A DNA stretch of 64,000 nt from Papilionanthe hookeriana x Papilionanthe teres (Eukaryota; Streptophyta; Magnoliopsida; Asparagales; Orchidaceae): NCBI GenBank assembly GCA_022702705.1, contig CM040423.1, positions 39,040,392 to 39,104,391 on the forward strand, read 5' to 3'. Shown piece by piece: positions 43,001 to 51,262 of the stretch. Below the pieces are notes generated by a model that worked only from the letters and a program-made list of their open reading frames with translations, made no database searches and was not told the DNA's origin. Made by a program: the position numbers and the translations under genes. The first letter of the stretch is position 1. Each line of letters begins with the position of its first letter.

Positions 43001-46000
43001 GTTCATTTTGTGCTCTCTAGTGGTCAACTAGCGGATATCTTCATCATAAATCTTCATTGTCTTTTGTTCGACGACTTCATATCCAAGTTGAACATGATTG
43101 ATATCTATGCTTCAACTTGAGAGGAAATATTAGATTTATAGCAGCAATTTCTTGCCATTATTGTTTATTTCATTCCCTCGTTACGTATTTCTTATTTGTT
43201 TTATTCTATTTTATTGCTTTCCTACTATTTTTTTCTATTTTTTTCTATTTGCTTTATTTTGTATTATTTCTTTTCTTTATTATGTCTATCGTAATTGGGT
43301 TTAAATACATTATCTTCTATCAATAAATTGATGCTGCTTTATTCCAAATCTCAACAAATGCAGTTGTTGCAATCGTGCATATATTTTGAGTTTCAATCAC
43401 GAAGGAAGTGTGTGAGCCCTTCATAGGCCTTCTAATCCAATCACGATTGTATCTCGAGACTTTCTAGCTTGCTACAATGGCGGTTGTATCATGAAATTCG
43501 CCTCTTCCCAGCAAGTTCATGATTGTATCACGACTATCGGCAAGCCGCAATCTCGATATATCTTCCTACGAATCGCAACTGAAGAGCATTGTTTCCTGCC
43601 TAGCTTGTCGTGATTCCCTTGATTGTATCGCTAGATTTGGTTACGAATGAGTTTGGTATGTTGTGAGCCTGCTGAAGCCTTCCCAGCTAGCTTTGATTAT
43701 GACTGTATGAGAAGACAGAGTGGGAGGAGGTGAAATATGGAGTATTGGGTCTCGTTAAGTCGCTATCCTTCGTCGCCTTCCCAGTGAGCTTAACTCTCGA
43801 TTGTCGTGAGCTTAACATCATTGCCTTCCTGTTGAGTTTAACTCCCTACTGTATGAGACACAATGAGAGGATTGAGTGCTACTCTATGATATTTTCTAGA
43901 ATTGCTCCTCCGTCGAAATTTTGGCTCTAGATCCGCCTGATCCTTCTTCTTTGATTCCCAGAACCAAATTCTCTTATGCTAATTTGATAGGATTCGAGAC
44001 AGATTTTTCCATAGAAATTAAGACAAAGCATATAGTTTTCTTCAATAATCCAAAACAACACGAATATAAGGATAAATCCCTACAATTCTTGAGGTAGGCG
44101 ATCTCTCCTAATTCCTTTAATTCGAGAAGTAGTAAATCACTCCCAAACTCTAACCTTAATCTTAACACCCCAAGGCAACATTTCTTATGCATGTCGTAAC
44201 TCTAAACATATTAGCTCTATTTATACCAAACAATAATAAATGAGAAAAGACTAAATTGCCCGTATGCTAATAAAAGACAAATTTACCCTTAGGTGCTAAT
44301 GTAAGTCTCTCTTGATTTTCTTCTGCGCTAAAGCCTGATCTCTAATAGTTCTATTTGATATATAAATTCTTGTTCATTCTAAACAAATACTAATCTCAGT
44401 CTGATGCTGCTTTCTTGAATTTTGTTTTGCAGCATTCAATCTTTTCTTTATTTATTATTTTAGCTAATTCAAGAAGGTTTCAATTAGAAAGCCCTGAATT
44501 TTTACCGTATTTCGGGGCCTCTGTTCTCGCATAATATATATAATAACCTGGGATTTTTGCACAAACTTGGGTAAATATGTAAAGTTATCAATCTGTTTTA
44601 GTTACCTCTGAACTGAACCCAGTTAAGTTTTTGGAGAATATTCTAAAAACTTTATTTTAAGACTGATGAGAGGGATAGAGATTGATGTGAGAGTGTATCT
44701 AGTGGGTAATGTAGAGAAGGGGATGAAAGATATTCCCTTAATACTGTTGGTGATTCGCCTGTTATTCCGATCATCTATTTATTTATTTTGAGATTTTTCA
44801 TACTTTCTTATGACTTATTTTTTTGGCTGGATTTTTTCATTATTTACTTTATAATTATGCACTTTTCCCAAAAAATTGACAAAAAGTACTTGGTTGTGAT
44901 TTTGAATTTTGATGAAGTGCTGATTTTTGATAACCTATTGCTAAAACTATAAATGTCAATGCTATGACAAAAAACTCACTCTGCTGTTGCAAAATCTTCT
45001 ACCACACAACAACACTATAAATGTCCTAGCATGCATACTATGAATTTCAGTGGGTTATGCACTATTTTCTATTTGTTATTACTAGTCTTTTTTTTTTTTT
45101 TTTTTTGCGCACCTCTTTGAATTGTTTTCTTTCAACTGCTGTTATGTTGTTTAAAATGGTGAGTATAAATTCTTCGCTGTCCTTATTCAGAAAGAATATT
45201 AAATAATTTTGCAGATCAGTCCTGAATTTTTCTGTTTACCATCTAGGTTTCTCACTAATGCTTATCTGCGGGAGGAGTCGCCTAACACTCATGTAGTTGA
45301 GCAACGCGTTGAATGGTAACTATAAAATGTTACTTTTGTCTCCTTGAATTTTAGTCACTTGTTTTGTTCTTTTGGGAAGATTTAGAAACATTCCACTAAA
45401 TTCTTATGTAGTTACATACTAACACCTAAAGTTCAATTTTTTATATATGTCACCTTATCTATGCATGAAAATGTGTATTCGACTTTTTATAAGTTAAAAT
45501 AGTGGTATTTTTATGTGATACGTAAGGTATAAAAGTAAAAGATAAAATTTAGGTGTTAGATATGTAAATACATAAGAGTTGGGGGGTATGCATGTAATTG
45601 TTCCTTTTTTTCTGTTGCATTTATGAGATTCTCATGCATTGAGTTTGCCTGTTATGCTTAAGTGATAATTACGTACACTCTCCTGTTTATCCTTTTTATT
45701 GTTTTATTATTATTTTTTCCTTTTGTTTTGGTCTCTTTGAAATGCTGCTTGGTTTGTAAGAAATGTGGAGTTATTTCGTATTTGTGTTTTATTTCTTTTC
45801 TTGTTAACAATGTCTCATCACCTTCATTAATGTGGTAAATTTTCATGCATGTGTACTGAATAAACCTTTTCCTATAGTGATAAAGATTCTTGATCTAGAG
45901 TCTAACGGACCATATTATGTTATTTTGCAATAATTAGTTGGCCCAAATGCACTCCTCCTCATCAATAATTAGTTGTTGCCTGCCTCCAATTGCTGCCGCC

Positions 46001-49000
46001 GCCGCCGCCGCAACCAGCCTCCCGCCCACCACTGCCGCCAGCCGCTGCCGTATCCGCCTGCCCGCCCACAGGTAATGCTTCGTGCTGGACAGAACAAGGA
46101 AGACGTCTTATATGTCATGGGCGGTAGAACTTAATACTGGATCGCACGTGAACCTAACCGTTTTATACAAAGTATATAAATTTTTTTAAAAAAAAGTTAG
46201 AAATACTCAACCAAACATATTTTATATATATATTTTTTAAAAATATATAAATCATAACAGTACCAAATGTATTTTCTAAAACAGAAAACAAAATAAAAAC
46301 AAAACAGGCTGAAAACAAAAATAAAAATAGAAAATATAAAGTGATCCCAAACAAGCCCTAAGTGTATGTTTTTTAATTTTATTATTTCTATTTTTAAAAT
46401 AAATCAACTTGATTATAAAATCTCTCAAAATAGTTTTGTGCGTTTTTTAAAACAGTCATTGCAATCAATCACATTTTATTTCAAATCAAAACATTAACAA
46501 AAAATAAAAATGAAAAACATAAAATAAAAAATAAATGTGATCCCAAGCGGCCCCTTAAGTTTTCTTGGTACAGGAAAATCACTTTTGTAACAAATGAATA
46601 GTTAAGTTTTACTTTACAAAATAAGTCTTTAAAGAAACTTAATAAGATGCATTGCTATTAAAGGTGCTGGGCACAGCCAAGCTAAGGGATGAAGATGAAA
46701 TTCATAGTGATAAAGATTCTGTTATTCTATACATGTTACACAGTATTTTAACTAATTTAAAATAGTCTTTTTGGAAAATTCTTTTATACATGGAATGCAA
46801 TGGAAGCTTAAAATTCTTTATTGCTTTAAATAAGATGATTGCTATATTGTAGCTCTCAAAAGTATTTCTCATAATTAAATTAATTTATAAGGAATAGTCG
46901 TTTTTAGCACACCACTTTAAGCTTGTATGGTGGTGCCTAATGTCTCAGGTGTCAGGAGTATTGTATTGAGATTTCATGATGTTTTTGATAATGCTGATAA
47001 GCTTTTGAATTGAATCAGGCGTGAGATTTCTTCAATCCTCGCCATGGATCCTACATCATGCAAAATATTTTTTCTTTTACAATTAGTTTTGACAAAAAAA
47101 AAATTTAGAAATGATGCAAAAAATGAGTAAAAACAAAATAATGCTTAGAAATAAGTAAGATGTGGCCACATTAAATGAAGTACACACGTTCAAATGAAGT
47201 TGAAAATTAATTATTTAAACTATTATATGTAAGCCTCACTAAGTCAATCGACCAGTAAAGAAGACTCGGCACTAAAAATATATTGTTACTTCATCAGTGA
47301 GTTGGCTATAATCTTTGATCTCCCCATCAAAAAGTTAATGCTATGGGAACTTGATCATTGCTGATATTTTATCATCTTCATCATTTCTTGTTTATGAAAG
47401 AAAAATTTATACTTACAAGTCTACCGTATTCAATTTTCTTACATTTCTATTCACACACAAAAACACTAAAAAAATTTTAGTTTGACTTGCATCATTGTGT
47501 AGCCTCAGTTCATACAACATACAAAATTCTTGGCTTGTATGAGTACGCTAAAATCACTTGGGCTGTAGCTTTCACGATTTAGGCAGAAAAATGGGAAGAA
47601 CCAAGTATCAATTCTGTAACAGAATGGTATTTAACCAGCAGTTAGTGGACAGTAATAAAAAGCCTGTTTCAACGGTTACAAGTAGCTGTTTATACACTTC
47701 CACTTTTAATAATAATTAATAGAAAACACCATTACTATATACTTAGCAATAAAAATAGCATTTAAGTAGCTAACAAAAAGGAACCAAGACACGTATCACA
47801 AAACAAAACTAAAACAAACAGTTATATATACAAATAAATTCAGCAATTTGATTGCAATGATCTAGTTTGAATCATCCTTGTGTGATAGCCGCTCTATAAA
47901 ATCCTCTTTCATTCTTTATTTTAGCAAAAGATCTATCTTAATCATTTTCGCCACTTTATATTAGATCGGTAGTAATTTGTCAGCCGACAGATCCATATCT
48001 CATATTTAGCCTATCTATATTTTATAAAATTTATCTTTTAAAAATCTTTGCTATTCTTTTATTGATAATTCCACTGATATCCATTGGATTTTCATTATCA
48101 TTGGTTGATTACCCTCACAGCAAGCTCTCTTATTTTATGTTATAGCAAGCACATTATATCTTCTCTTAAATATGCCTAGACATTCTGGCTTTGATATAAA
48201 TTAAAGATATAGGCTTCATGTGGGTTATTGGTGTTGCCCTTTTCTTTAGAAATTCATTTAATAACATTGCTGCTTCTGTTCGCTTGATAAATTATATTTG
48301 TTCGCCTATATCTCTATTTATGTGAAAATATTTTTTCATAGTAGATTTCTTCTCTCTAACTTAAGGGGCATTTCTATACATAGCAGACAATTCTTATGCA
48401 TTTACATGTCTCACACCTAAACTTTCATATTTACACACATAGCACTCAAATCTTTAATATCACATAAAAAATATTACTATGTTCTTTTTTTGAAAGTAAA
48501 ATACGCCATCTCATGCATAGATTTAAAGCACCAAGTTGTTATATATGTAAATATGAAAGTTTAGGTGTGAGATATGTAAATACATAAGAATTGTATGCTA
48601 TTTATGTAAATTCCTCTTATATTAAGAAGCTTTCTAATTAGATTTCTGGGTTTCTTTATTTGTAATCGGCATTATGCGTATTTGTAACTGTGGAGTAGGA
48701 AAATCCTTCTTTAAGTTTCATTCCCGTAGTATTACATGCTGCTCCAATCACTGCGACTAAATTCTTATTGTCCTACCCATTTCATTTTGAAATATTTAAT
48801 GAAAACCGCAATATAATCATTGAACGAAATTTGATATTTCATTTTATTTTGCTTTGTTTCAGGCTATATGCATTTGATGTGCATTGCAACTCTTTTTTTC
48901 CAGCATTCATTATGCTCTATGGTAACAATCTAGACATTGCATAAAGTCATTTATTTGCATTTTTGTCTGATTTTTTTTTTTAACTGCTAATTTCTACTTA

Positions 49001-49787
49001 TGTCAGTTATTCAGTACTACGCTTCTCCGCTACTAGTTGCCCATGGTTTCCTTCCAGTTCTGCTTTCAAATCTGCTTTTTATGGTGGCTATTTCCTACTA
49101 CAACTACCTTAATTTCTTAGGATATGATGGTACACTCCCTCCCACACTCCCCCTGCCCTCTCTCTCTCTCTCTCTCTCTACTTGACTTATGTTGAGCTTA
49201 TCATGCAGTACTGCCCTTTTTGGAAAGAACAACTTTCTTCTTGTATCCAATTGGTCTTGTCATCATTCTATCCCCTCTATGTAAGTTTCTTTTTTTCTTT
49301 TTCGGAAGATTGACATACCTAACCCCCCAATACCTATGTATTAATATATCAACCATCTAAACTTCAATTTTTTCCTACAGACCATCGAACCTATGCTGAA
49401 AACATAGGAATCTTGTGGACTGTATGTAAAATCTGAATTGGAGGGTTGATATGTTAAAACATAAGAATTGGGTGGTAATTATGTAAATGCCAATTTTTTT
49501 CTTATTAAGTTTTGTTGGGGATAGTTTCTCCATTAATTATATTTACTATTCACATTTTTGTTTGGCTACTTTTTCTTTTTTGTCGTTTTTCAGAACTTTT
49601 GGTCGTGTCATAGGAAAGCTTTTATTTTCCTTTTTTAAAATAAATTTCATTTTTAAAATCCGTAAAAGTTTTCGACAAAATTATTTTTCCCAAAGGAATC
49701 CTAATGATAATGTATTTATGATTTGTTGATGTAGTGATCCTGATTGGCTTCAATCCTACGAGATATCTTATGAGCATATATTTCTGA
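5015..49787 (+). CDS. UNC50: UNC-50 family Golgi membrane protein (10 exons, 247 aa)
   Basis: Coding exons: 5015-5101, 11356-11423, 26185-26210, 32052-32142, 32277-32372, 45247-45315, 48863-48921, 49007-49129, 49209-49280, 49735-49787 (744 nt, 247 aa plus TGA). All junctions are GT-AG and phases match. The N-terminus is short, basic and Ser-rich (1-29); then the conserved block with YTFWQMLHLCTSPKVVY (about 37-53), HTKYHKQTKNQWARDDPA (54-72), and about five hydrophobic segments near 72-91, 100-123, 155-175, 180-200 and 213-235, ending GFNPTRYLMSIYF. Length and order fit plant UNC-50 proteins (about 250 aa). The family (yeast Gmh1, worm UNC-50) consists of Golgi multi-spanning proteins linked to Arf-GEF function and membrane-protein sorting; the role here is inferred from that. 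The start is the first ATG, in a purine-rich leader. The odd point is the span: 44.8 kb, with four introns of 5.8-14.8 kb filled with transposons, yet no exon is damaged, so the gene looks intact. Confidence 0.95.
5102..6535. other. UNC50 intron 1, 5' part: nothing recognised
   Basis: AT-rich intronic DNA without recognisable coding, repeat-family or RNA features. Confidence 0.6.
6540..10115 (+). mobile_element. Degenerate Ty3/gypsy chromovirus, 5'-truncated, with 3' LTR
   Basis: In order: protease remnant (MKWLRTLG about 6614), reverse transcriptase with FGLTKAPLTFQ (7320) and a VLFDDILIYS active site (about 7410), RNase H (about 7720-7990), integrase zinc-binding region with CDVCQC (about 8182), integrase core (8270-8850), and a chromodomain-like tail (about 9130-9290) ending in LLWEGSN. 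Many stops and frameshifts. A polypurine tract at 9302-9312 precedes an LTR that starts TGTTACGCCC at 9316; its 3' limit near 10115 is a guess. Gag and the 5' LTR are absent. It lies in UNC50 intron 1 in the gene's sense orientation and cannot move by itself. Confidence 0.8.
9316..10115 (+). repeat. 3' LTR of the chromovirus in intron 1
   Basis: It starts immediately after the polypurine tract with TGTTACGCCC, a common start of plant gypsy LTRs. The end is set only by loss of LTR-like character and is uncertain by about 100 bp. Confidence 0.5.
10194..10360. mobile_element. Small TIR element in UNC50 intron 1
   Basis: Left GTATCAAAATAGTCA and right TGACCATTTTGACAC are inverse, and the next layer (GGGCCATTTTAGTCC / GGGACTAAAATGACC) also pairs. 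A 167-bp non-coding inverted-repeat element; a target duplication was not found. Confidence 0.5.
10924..11160. repeat. Hairpin MITE family, copy 3
   Basis: Left arm gttacatgcgtaccaccg, centre ATGCATAGGTAAGGTGGT, right arm gagtggtttgtatgtaaat. It lies about 195 bp upstream of UNC50 exon 2. Confidence 0.75.
11588..11935. mobile_element. 348-bp MITE with roughly 60-bp terminal inverted repeats
   Basis: The left end AACTATAAAGAAAATTGAC and the right end GTCAATTTTCTTTATAGTT are exact inverses; pairing continues with few mismatches through the ATCCATTC / GAATGGAT and CCAGATGTG / CACATCTGG blocks. A copy of the hairpin MITE family (11657-11869) fills its centre. It sits at the left edge of direct-repeat copy A. 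Confidence 0.75.
11657..11869. repeat. Hairpin MITE family, copy 4 (nested)
   Basis: GCATTTACATACATACCAC against GTGGCATGTATGTAAATGC: nearly perfect arms, the best copy for defining the family ends. Nested in the 11588-11935 element. Confidence 0.8.
11936..16532. repeat. Long direct repeat, copy A (split by a LINE)
   Basis: 11936-12891 and 15946-16532 together match 16806-18236 (copy B) in order: ATTTAACAGATGAA, CATACTTCTAAA, TCATTTACGTGCACGA, AAATTTAAGCCTACAATAAA, CTCACCTTATTTTCGGT, CAGGTAAGTAATC, GGTTCTTC.CTTCGT. The gap between the two parts of A is exactly the LINE. The first about 20 bp of B are missing from A, where the MITE abuts. Confidence 0.7.
12892..15945 (+). mobile_element. RTE-type LINE (non-LTR retrotransposon), near full-length, inactive
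   Basis: A single-ORF layout: AP-endonuclease-like region (about 13180-13830) and reverse transcriptase (about 14380-15420) with KSVGPDDIP, FGFMPGRSTMEA, FIDLEKACDKLPRDVLW and the FADD active site (about 15170), then the RTE 3' region (CDRKEPL, AMLYGAECWP). It ends in a short GTTGTTGT tail typical of plant RTE. Flanked by ATTTTAATTACTTGTTAAAC (12872-12891) and the same 20-mer with one mismatch (15946-15965): the target-site duplication. Stop codons and frame breaks (e.g. near 13530, 13835, 14868, 15096) make it inactive. Sense to UNC50, intron 2. Confidence 0.9.
16533..16805. other. Short spacer between direct repeats A and B
   Basis: About 270 bp of AT-rich sequence, possibly the internal region of a very small LTR element (TRIM-like) if A and B are LTRs. 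No clear primer-binding site or polypurine tract was seen, so this stays open. Confidence 0.35.
16806..18236. repeat. Long direct repeat, copy B (putative LTR)
   Basis: It begins TGTTACGACCTGG, reminiscent of plant gypsy LTR starts, and ends GGGACAATTACA, giving TG...CA. It is co-linear with copy A and contains an (AT)n expansion at 17740-17788 that A lacks. Alternative: a tandem duplication of a non-LTR repeat. Confidence 0.55.
17740..17788. repeat. (AT)n microsatellite
   Basis: About 49 bp of pure AT dinucleotides inside repeat copy B. Confidence 0.95.
18240..19278 (-). mobile_element. Truncated minus-strand gypsy: 5' LTR, primer-binding site, gag N-terminus
   Basis: On the minus strand an LTR (19278-18860, 419 bp) starts TGATACGCCTGC and ends TTCGTATCA. 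It is followed after two bases by TTGGTATTAGAGCA (18857-18844), close to the initiator-Met tRNA primer site, and then an open frame (18856-18426) of charged, coiled-coil-like sequence (LEREARKIKSRMKERLSAIE) typical of plant gypsy gag N-termini. The element stops at repeat B; pol and the 3' LTR are missing. Confidence 0.7.
19279..21480. other. UNC50 intron 2, middle: unassigned
   Basis: About 2.2 kb without a recognisable gene or named repeat. The stretch 20580-20870 is GGCGG/TGG-rich on the plus strand and may be the remains of an LTR leader in antisense, but nothing anchors it. Confidence 0.4.
21960..22008. repeat. (CA)n microsatellite
   Basis: About 49 bp of ACAC repeats between the primer-binding site and gag start of the gypsy element. 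Confidence 0.95.
22867..23480 (+). repeat. Three imperfect tandem copies of the gag zinc-knuckle segment
   Basis: Units start near 22869, 23161 and 23323 and encode the series PSGACK, EKLIQSEEK, ETANTPKF, PF.KC.KFHGF. Copies 1 and 3 also share VVSFIEQRVVE.MDDDIRE. In each copy the second Cys of the expected CCHC knuckle is Phe. See findings. Confidence 0.75.
23970..25700. repeat. Non-coding repeat with internal duplication
   Basis: It starts near GGTACCGCGCAAGTGCATG, a phrase I associate with non-coding regions of plant LTR elements (memory, not checked). Two internal blocks resemble each other: about 24610-24780 and 25030-25200, each with a CTCCCG.GTC phrase, then GATTTTAACATTAC, then an A-rich tail. 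The part 25380-25700 is rich in CACA and CTCT and may be the start of a transcribed leader in antisense. No protein domains. Confidence 0.45.
25701..26184. other. UNC50 intron 2, 3' end
   Basis: AT-rich with two similar TTTCTTTAAAGTG phrases about 190 bp apart; otherwise ordinary intron sequence leading to the microexon acceptor. Confidence 0.5.
26185..26210 (+). CDS. UNC50: UNC50 coding exon 3: 26-nt microexon
   Basis: The bases between acceptor gcag and donor gtaagt give one nucleotide of a Val codon, eight codons for YQHTKYHK, and the first base of a Gln codon. Exon 2 ends in phase 2 (at 11423, donor gtatgt) and exon 4 starts with two bases completing Gln, so the microexon is needed both for the frame and for a peptide I recall as conserved in plant UNC-50 proteins. 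It lies between introns of 14.8 kb and 5.8 kb. A second CAG inside the exon could be an acceptor but would delete conserved residues and break the frame. Confidence 0.93.
26770..31735 (+). mobile_element. Heavily decayed Ty3/gypsy in UNC50 intron 3
   Basis: Gag remnants from about 27123, with a block matching the intron 2 gypsy (LKYELIELEDNTMAQYLKG about 27755) and a zinc-knuckle remnant (KYFKCHGYGHIA about 28043). RT at about 28830-29240, RNase H about 29480-29960, integrase about 30190-30600, all in pieces. The LTR tails match each other: TTTTTCCACAGAGACAGC (26777) with TTTTTCCACAATGACAGC (31581), and the following ATTGATCC.CACACA.CATCTA blocks. A 3' LTR start at TGATGTGGACGTCCCC (about 31210) is suggested. 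No intact frame. Confidence 0.7.
32780..33465 (+). mobile_element. 5'-truncated RTE LINE copy
   Basis: It matches the last about 680 bp of the intron 2 LINE: FKECNFSNSGSS, IIKRSERFRYVGS, LLCDRKVPL, AMLYGAECWPLKKKHK, RMLRWMSGFTLRNKM, SVGVAPLIDKIRESR, then GACCCCACATAGTGAGAT and a GTTGTTGTT tail. 5' truncation is the norm for LINEs. It carries stops and lies in UNC50 intron 5, sense strand. Confidence 0.85.
33777..34015. repeat. Hairpin MITE family, copy 5
   Basis: Arms around catttagatacatacc and gatatgtatgtaaat; centre AGCTAAGGTGGTATGTAT. It lies about 130 bp upstream of the nested LTR element. Confidence 0.7.
34142..34459 (-). repeat. Left LTR (3' LTR) of the outer element
   Basis: 318 bp; TG...CA ends; co-linear with 43985-44300. 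Confidence 0.7.
35165..35388 (+). repeat. 5' LTR of the copia element
   Basis: It starts TGTAATTATT and ends TATTCCAAACCTCAACA; visibly diverged from the 3' copy, so the insertion is old. Confidence 0.7.
39828..42849. mobile_element. 3.0-kb hAT-like non-autonomous element inside copia RNase H
   Basis: CTTAGT occurs on both sides (39822-39827 and 42850-42855). The ends GCCTATTCGTATG and CATCCAAACAGGCC are imperfect inverted repeats of the AGGCCTGTTTGG type. Removing the segment plus one CTTAGT makes the RNase H frame continuous. No transposase is visible. Inside: a 39-bp tandem pair (39944-40021), an ACGTGGTTCGGTCAA...CCACGGG block near 40340, and a motif AGGAACACCCAACTCCCAA repeated near 40514 and 42640. 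A six-base duplication is short for hAT (8 bp), so superfamily is tentative. Confidence 0.65.
39944..40021. repeat. 39-bp tandem duplication
   Basis: Two adjacent copies of ATTGACCAAACTGCCC plus TGTTTGTTAAAACTGTTA, differing at one base. Confidence 0.85.
43128..43356 (+). repeat. 3' LTR of the copia element
   Basis: It follows the purine tract at 43119-43127; co-linear with the 5' LTR from CTTGCCATT onwards. Confidence 0.7.
43985..44300 (-). repeat. Right LTR (5' LTR) of the outer element
   Basis: 316 bp; co-linear with 34142-34459. Its last bases on the plus strand have diverged and no longer read CA. Confidence 0.65.
44306..45246. other. UNC50 intron 5, 3' end
   Basis: No gene or repeat family seen; contains a run of about 19 T around 45090-45107. 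Confidence 0.5.
45378..45604. repeat. Hairpin MITE family, copy 6
   Basis: taaattcttatgtagttaca at the left against TATGTAAATACATAAGAGTT at the right; starts 62 bp after UNC50 exon 6. Confidence 0.7.
45985..46070. repeat. GC-rich CCG-repeat island
   Basis: GCCGCCGCCGCCGCCGC followed by more CCGCC/CCAGCC words in otherwise AT-rich intron 6 DNA. It may be a captured proline-rich exon piece or an expanded trinucleotide; no frame is supported. Confidence 0.7.
46150..48360. other. UNC50 intron 6 bulk
   Basis: Two similar stretches end in GTGATCCCAA (about 46335 and 46534), each followed by a CCCTAAG-like end, suggesting tandem or nested MITE ends. The rest is AT-rich with nothing recognised. Confidence 0.4.
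48364..48615. repeat. Hairpin MITE family, copy 7
   Basis: Nearly complete: GGGGCATTTCTATACATAGC on the left and GCTATTTATGTAAATTCC on the right; inner blocks ATGCATTTACATGTC and GATATGTAAATACATAAG pair. Confidence 0.8.
49310..49492. repeat. Hairpin MITE family, short divergent copy 8
   Basis: Inside UNC50 intron 9, starting 29 bp after the donor: ttgacatacctaacccccc against gggtggtaattatgtaaat. The centre is shortened. Confidence 0.6.
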
Positions 49788-50019
49788 TCATAACTCAGCA
49801 TCCGCCGGAGTTCATCAAAATCCCCTAAACTTTTCTGACCACACAAAATCCAGATGCAGAGCAACCATTCTATCAAGCAGGTTACCTTAATCTACCCTCC
49901 ACCTCTCATTCTAGTAACCAAATGCAAACAGATTTAACCTTCCAGTGGGTTGAAATGTTCAGTTTTACTTTTTAGAGGTATATGTGTACTATACTATATT
50001 GTTAAGAGAAATCACGCAG

Positions 50020-50102
<83 letters not shown>

Positions 50103-51262
50103 CTACATCTGCTATGCTATTTTTTTTTGAGATAGTTTATATATATTCCCTGTTTATAATTTTACATTCTCTCATTAGCTATAGGAAGGTAAAAGTGCAA
50201 AGAAAGTAAAAATTAACAGTTCATATTAAACATAAGAACCCTTCTGGTGTGAAGATTTTCTTATTGATTAAATATAGAAATTTATTATTATTATCAACAT
50301 TATTTTTTTTCTTTATTTCAAAATTCAAAAAAATATCAAATGCTTGATGTATTATTTAAACAAAATTATTAAATAATCACTCCTTGATTTTTTGGCTTTT
50401 TACATGATCACTCAAAATTTTAAATACAGAGTTTTGGCAATCTAAAATATTTTACATCTTAACCATCTAAAATTTTATTTCCTATCGAAATAGGAATGAT
50501 CAATTCGTTTAATTTAAAATTTAAAAAGCTATGATATTTTTTTTCATTTCATTTTTTTATTTTACATATCATGCTATATAAAAAAATAATAATCTTTACA
50601 TGATTTTCATTATAGTTATTGTTAATATATTTCTCAAAAAATAATGTAGAAAAACTAAAATGAACTATTTCTCACATATACATCATGTTTGGGATCTATT
50701 TTTTGAATGCTAAACTAAGAAAAATGTTATTATATAGCAATTTCTATGCATTCAAGCACTTGATGTAAATGAAAGCTTAATCTATTTTTGTTGCAAATTA
50801 ACATTTATTCGTATAAATACGAGCATTGGTATATAGTATGAGAAGATGTATCTCAGTATCTAAATTGGTAATCTTGACATTATTCCTTTTTATTTTCTTA
50901 CATTTTTGCCTTTATTTCATGCAATTAAATGTTCTCTTCAATTCCTACTATCATTTAATATTAATAATCTCTAAGTTATTTTTTTTTTTCATTTCATATC
51001 TATTTTATCTCATTGTTCAACATTAATTGTAAGATTATAGATTAAATTTTTGTAATACAATAAAATTTTAGGGAATTTACATAATAGCACTAGAAATTCT
51101 ACTATTTACAAAACCAGCACCTCTTTTATCGTGGCACGTATAAACCAATTGGTAGTTTAAAAAAAATTATTTAGAAGCTAATTTTGGAAATTGCAAAACC
51201 TTAAGTGCTATGTATGTAATCCCAAAATTCTTTTCTAAACTATATATATATATTTATATATA
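49788..51262. other. UNC50 3' flank and intergenic DNA
   Basis: The 3' UTR is probably within the first 200 bp, but no single polyadenylation signal stands out. 50130-51260 is very AT-rich with no genes. Confidence 0.5.
50021..50100. repeat. Compound (TA)n(GA)n microsatellite
   Basis: About 40 bp of TA followed by about 38 bp of GA. Confidence 0.95.

Larger units (their letters stand above)
35165..43356 (+). mobile_element. Degenerate Ty1/copia element, interrupted by a hAT-like insertion
   Basis: LTRs of 224 and 229 bp at 35165-35388 and 43128-43356, both ending in CTCAACA. A primer-site relic TATATCAGAGCC follows the 5' LTR. Order of domains: gag (MSWLINLME about 36111), a knuckle CDYSHKPNDTWDNC (about 36630) with Ser for the second Cys, protease DSGATDHLTG (about 36920), integrase (IDNGRELF about 37685; ERKNCHL about 37790), RT with the YVDD site kept at 39178-39189, RNase H (SGYCPFVWGN, split), and a polypurine-like tract GAGAGGAAA just before the 3' LTR. 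Protease-integrase-RT-RNase H order is copia type. Many stops; no clean target duplication. Confidence 0.85.
34142..44300 (-). mobile_element. Outer minus-strand LTR retroelement, interrupted by a copia element
   Basis: Similar LTRs at 34142-34459 and 43985-44300 begin TGATATAGGATT / TGATAGGATT. They share TTCTTCAATAATCCAAAA, ATGCATG and AAATTTRCCCTTA blocks and have a TATAAATA-type box on the minus strand. Candidate target duplication GTATG (34137-34141) / GTAAG (44301-44305), one mismatch. The internal parts outside the copia (34460-35164 and 43357-43984) are non-coding or gag-like debris. A purine run on the minus strand (GGGAGGAGAG, about 34472-34463) fits a polypurine tract next to the left LTR. 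No pol domain is left. Confidence 0.65.

Noticed and set aside
42429..43120. ORFs at the right end of the hAT-like insert
   Set aside because: They cross the insertion border and mix element DNA with copia RNase H; composition is low-complexity.
49000..49185. 61-aa ORF as a separate small gene
   Set aside because: It is UNC50 exon 8 read through into intron 8.
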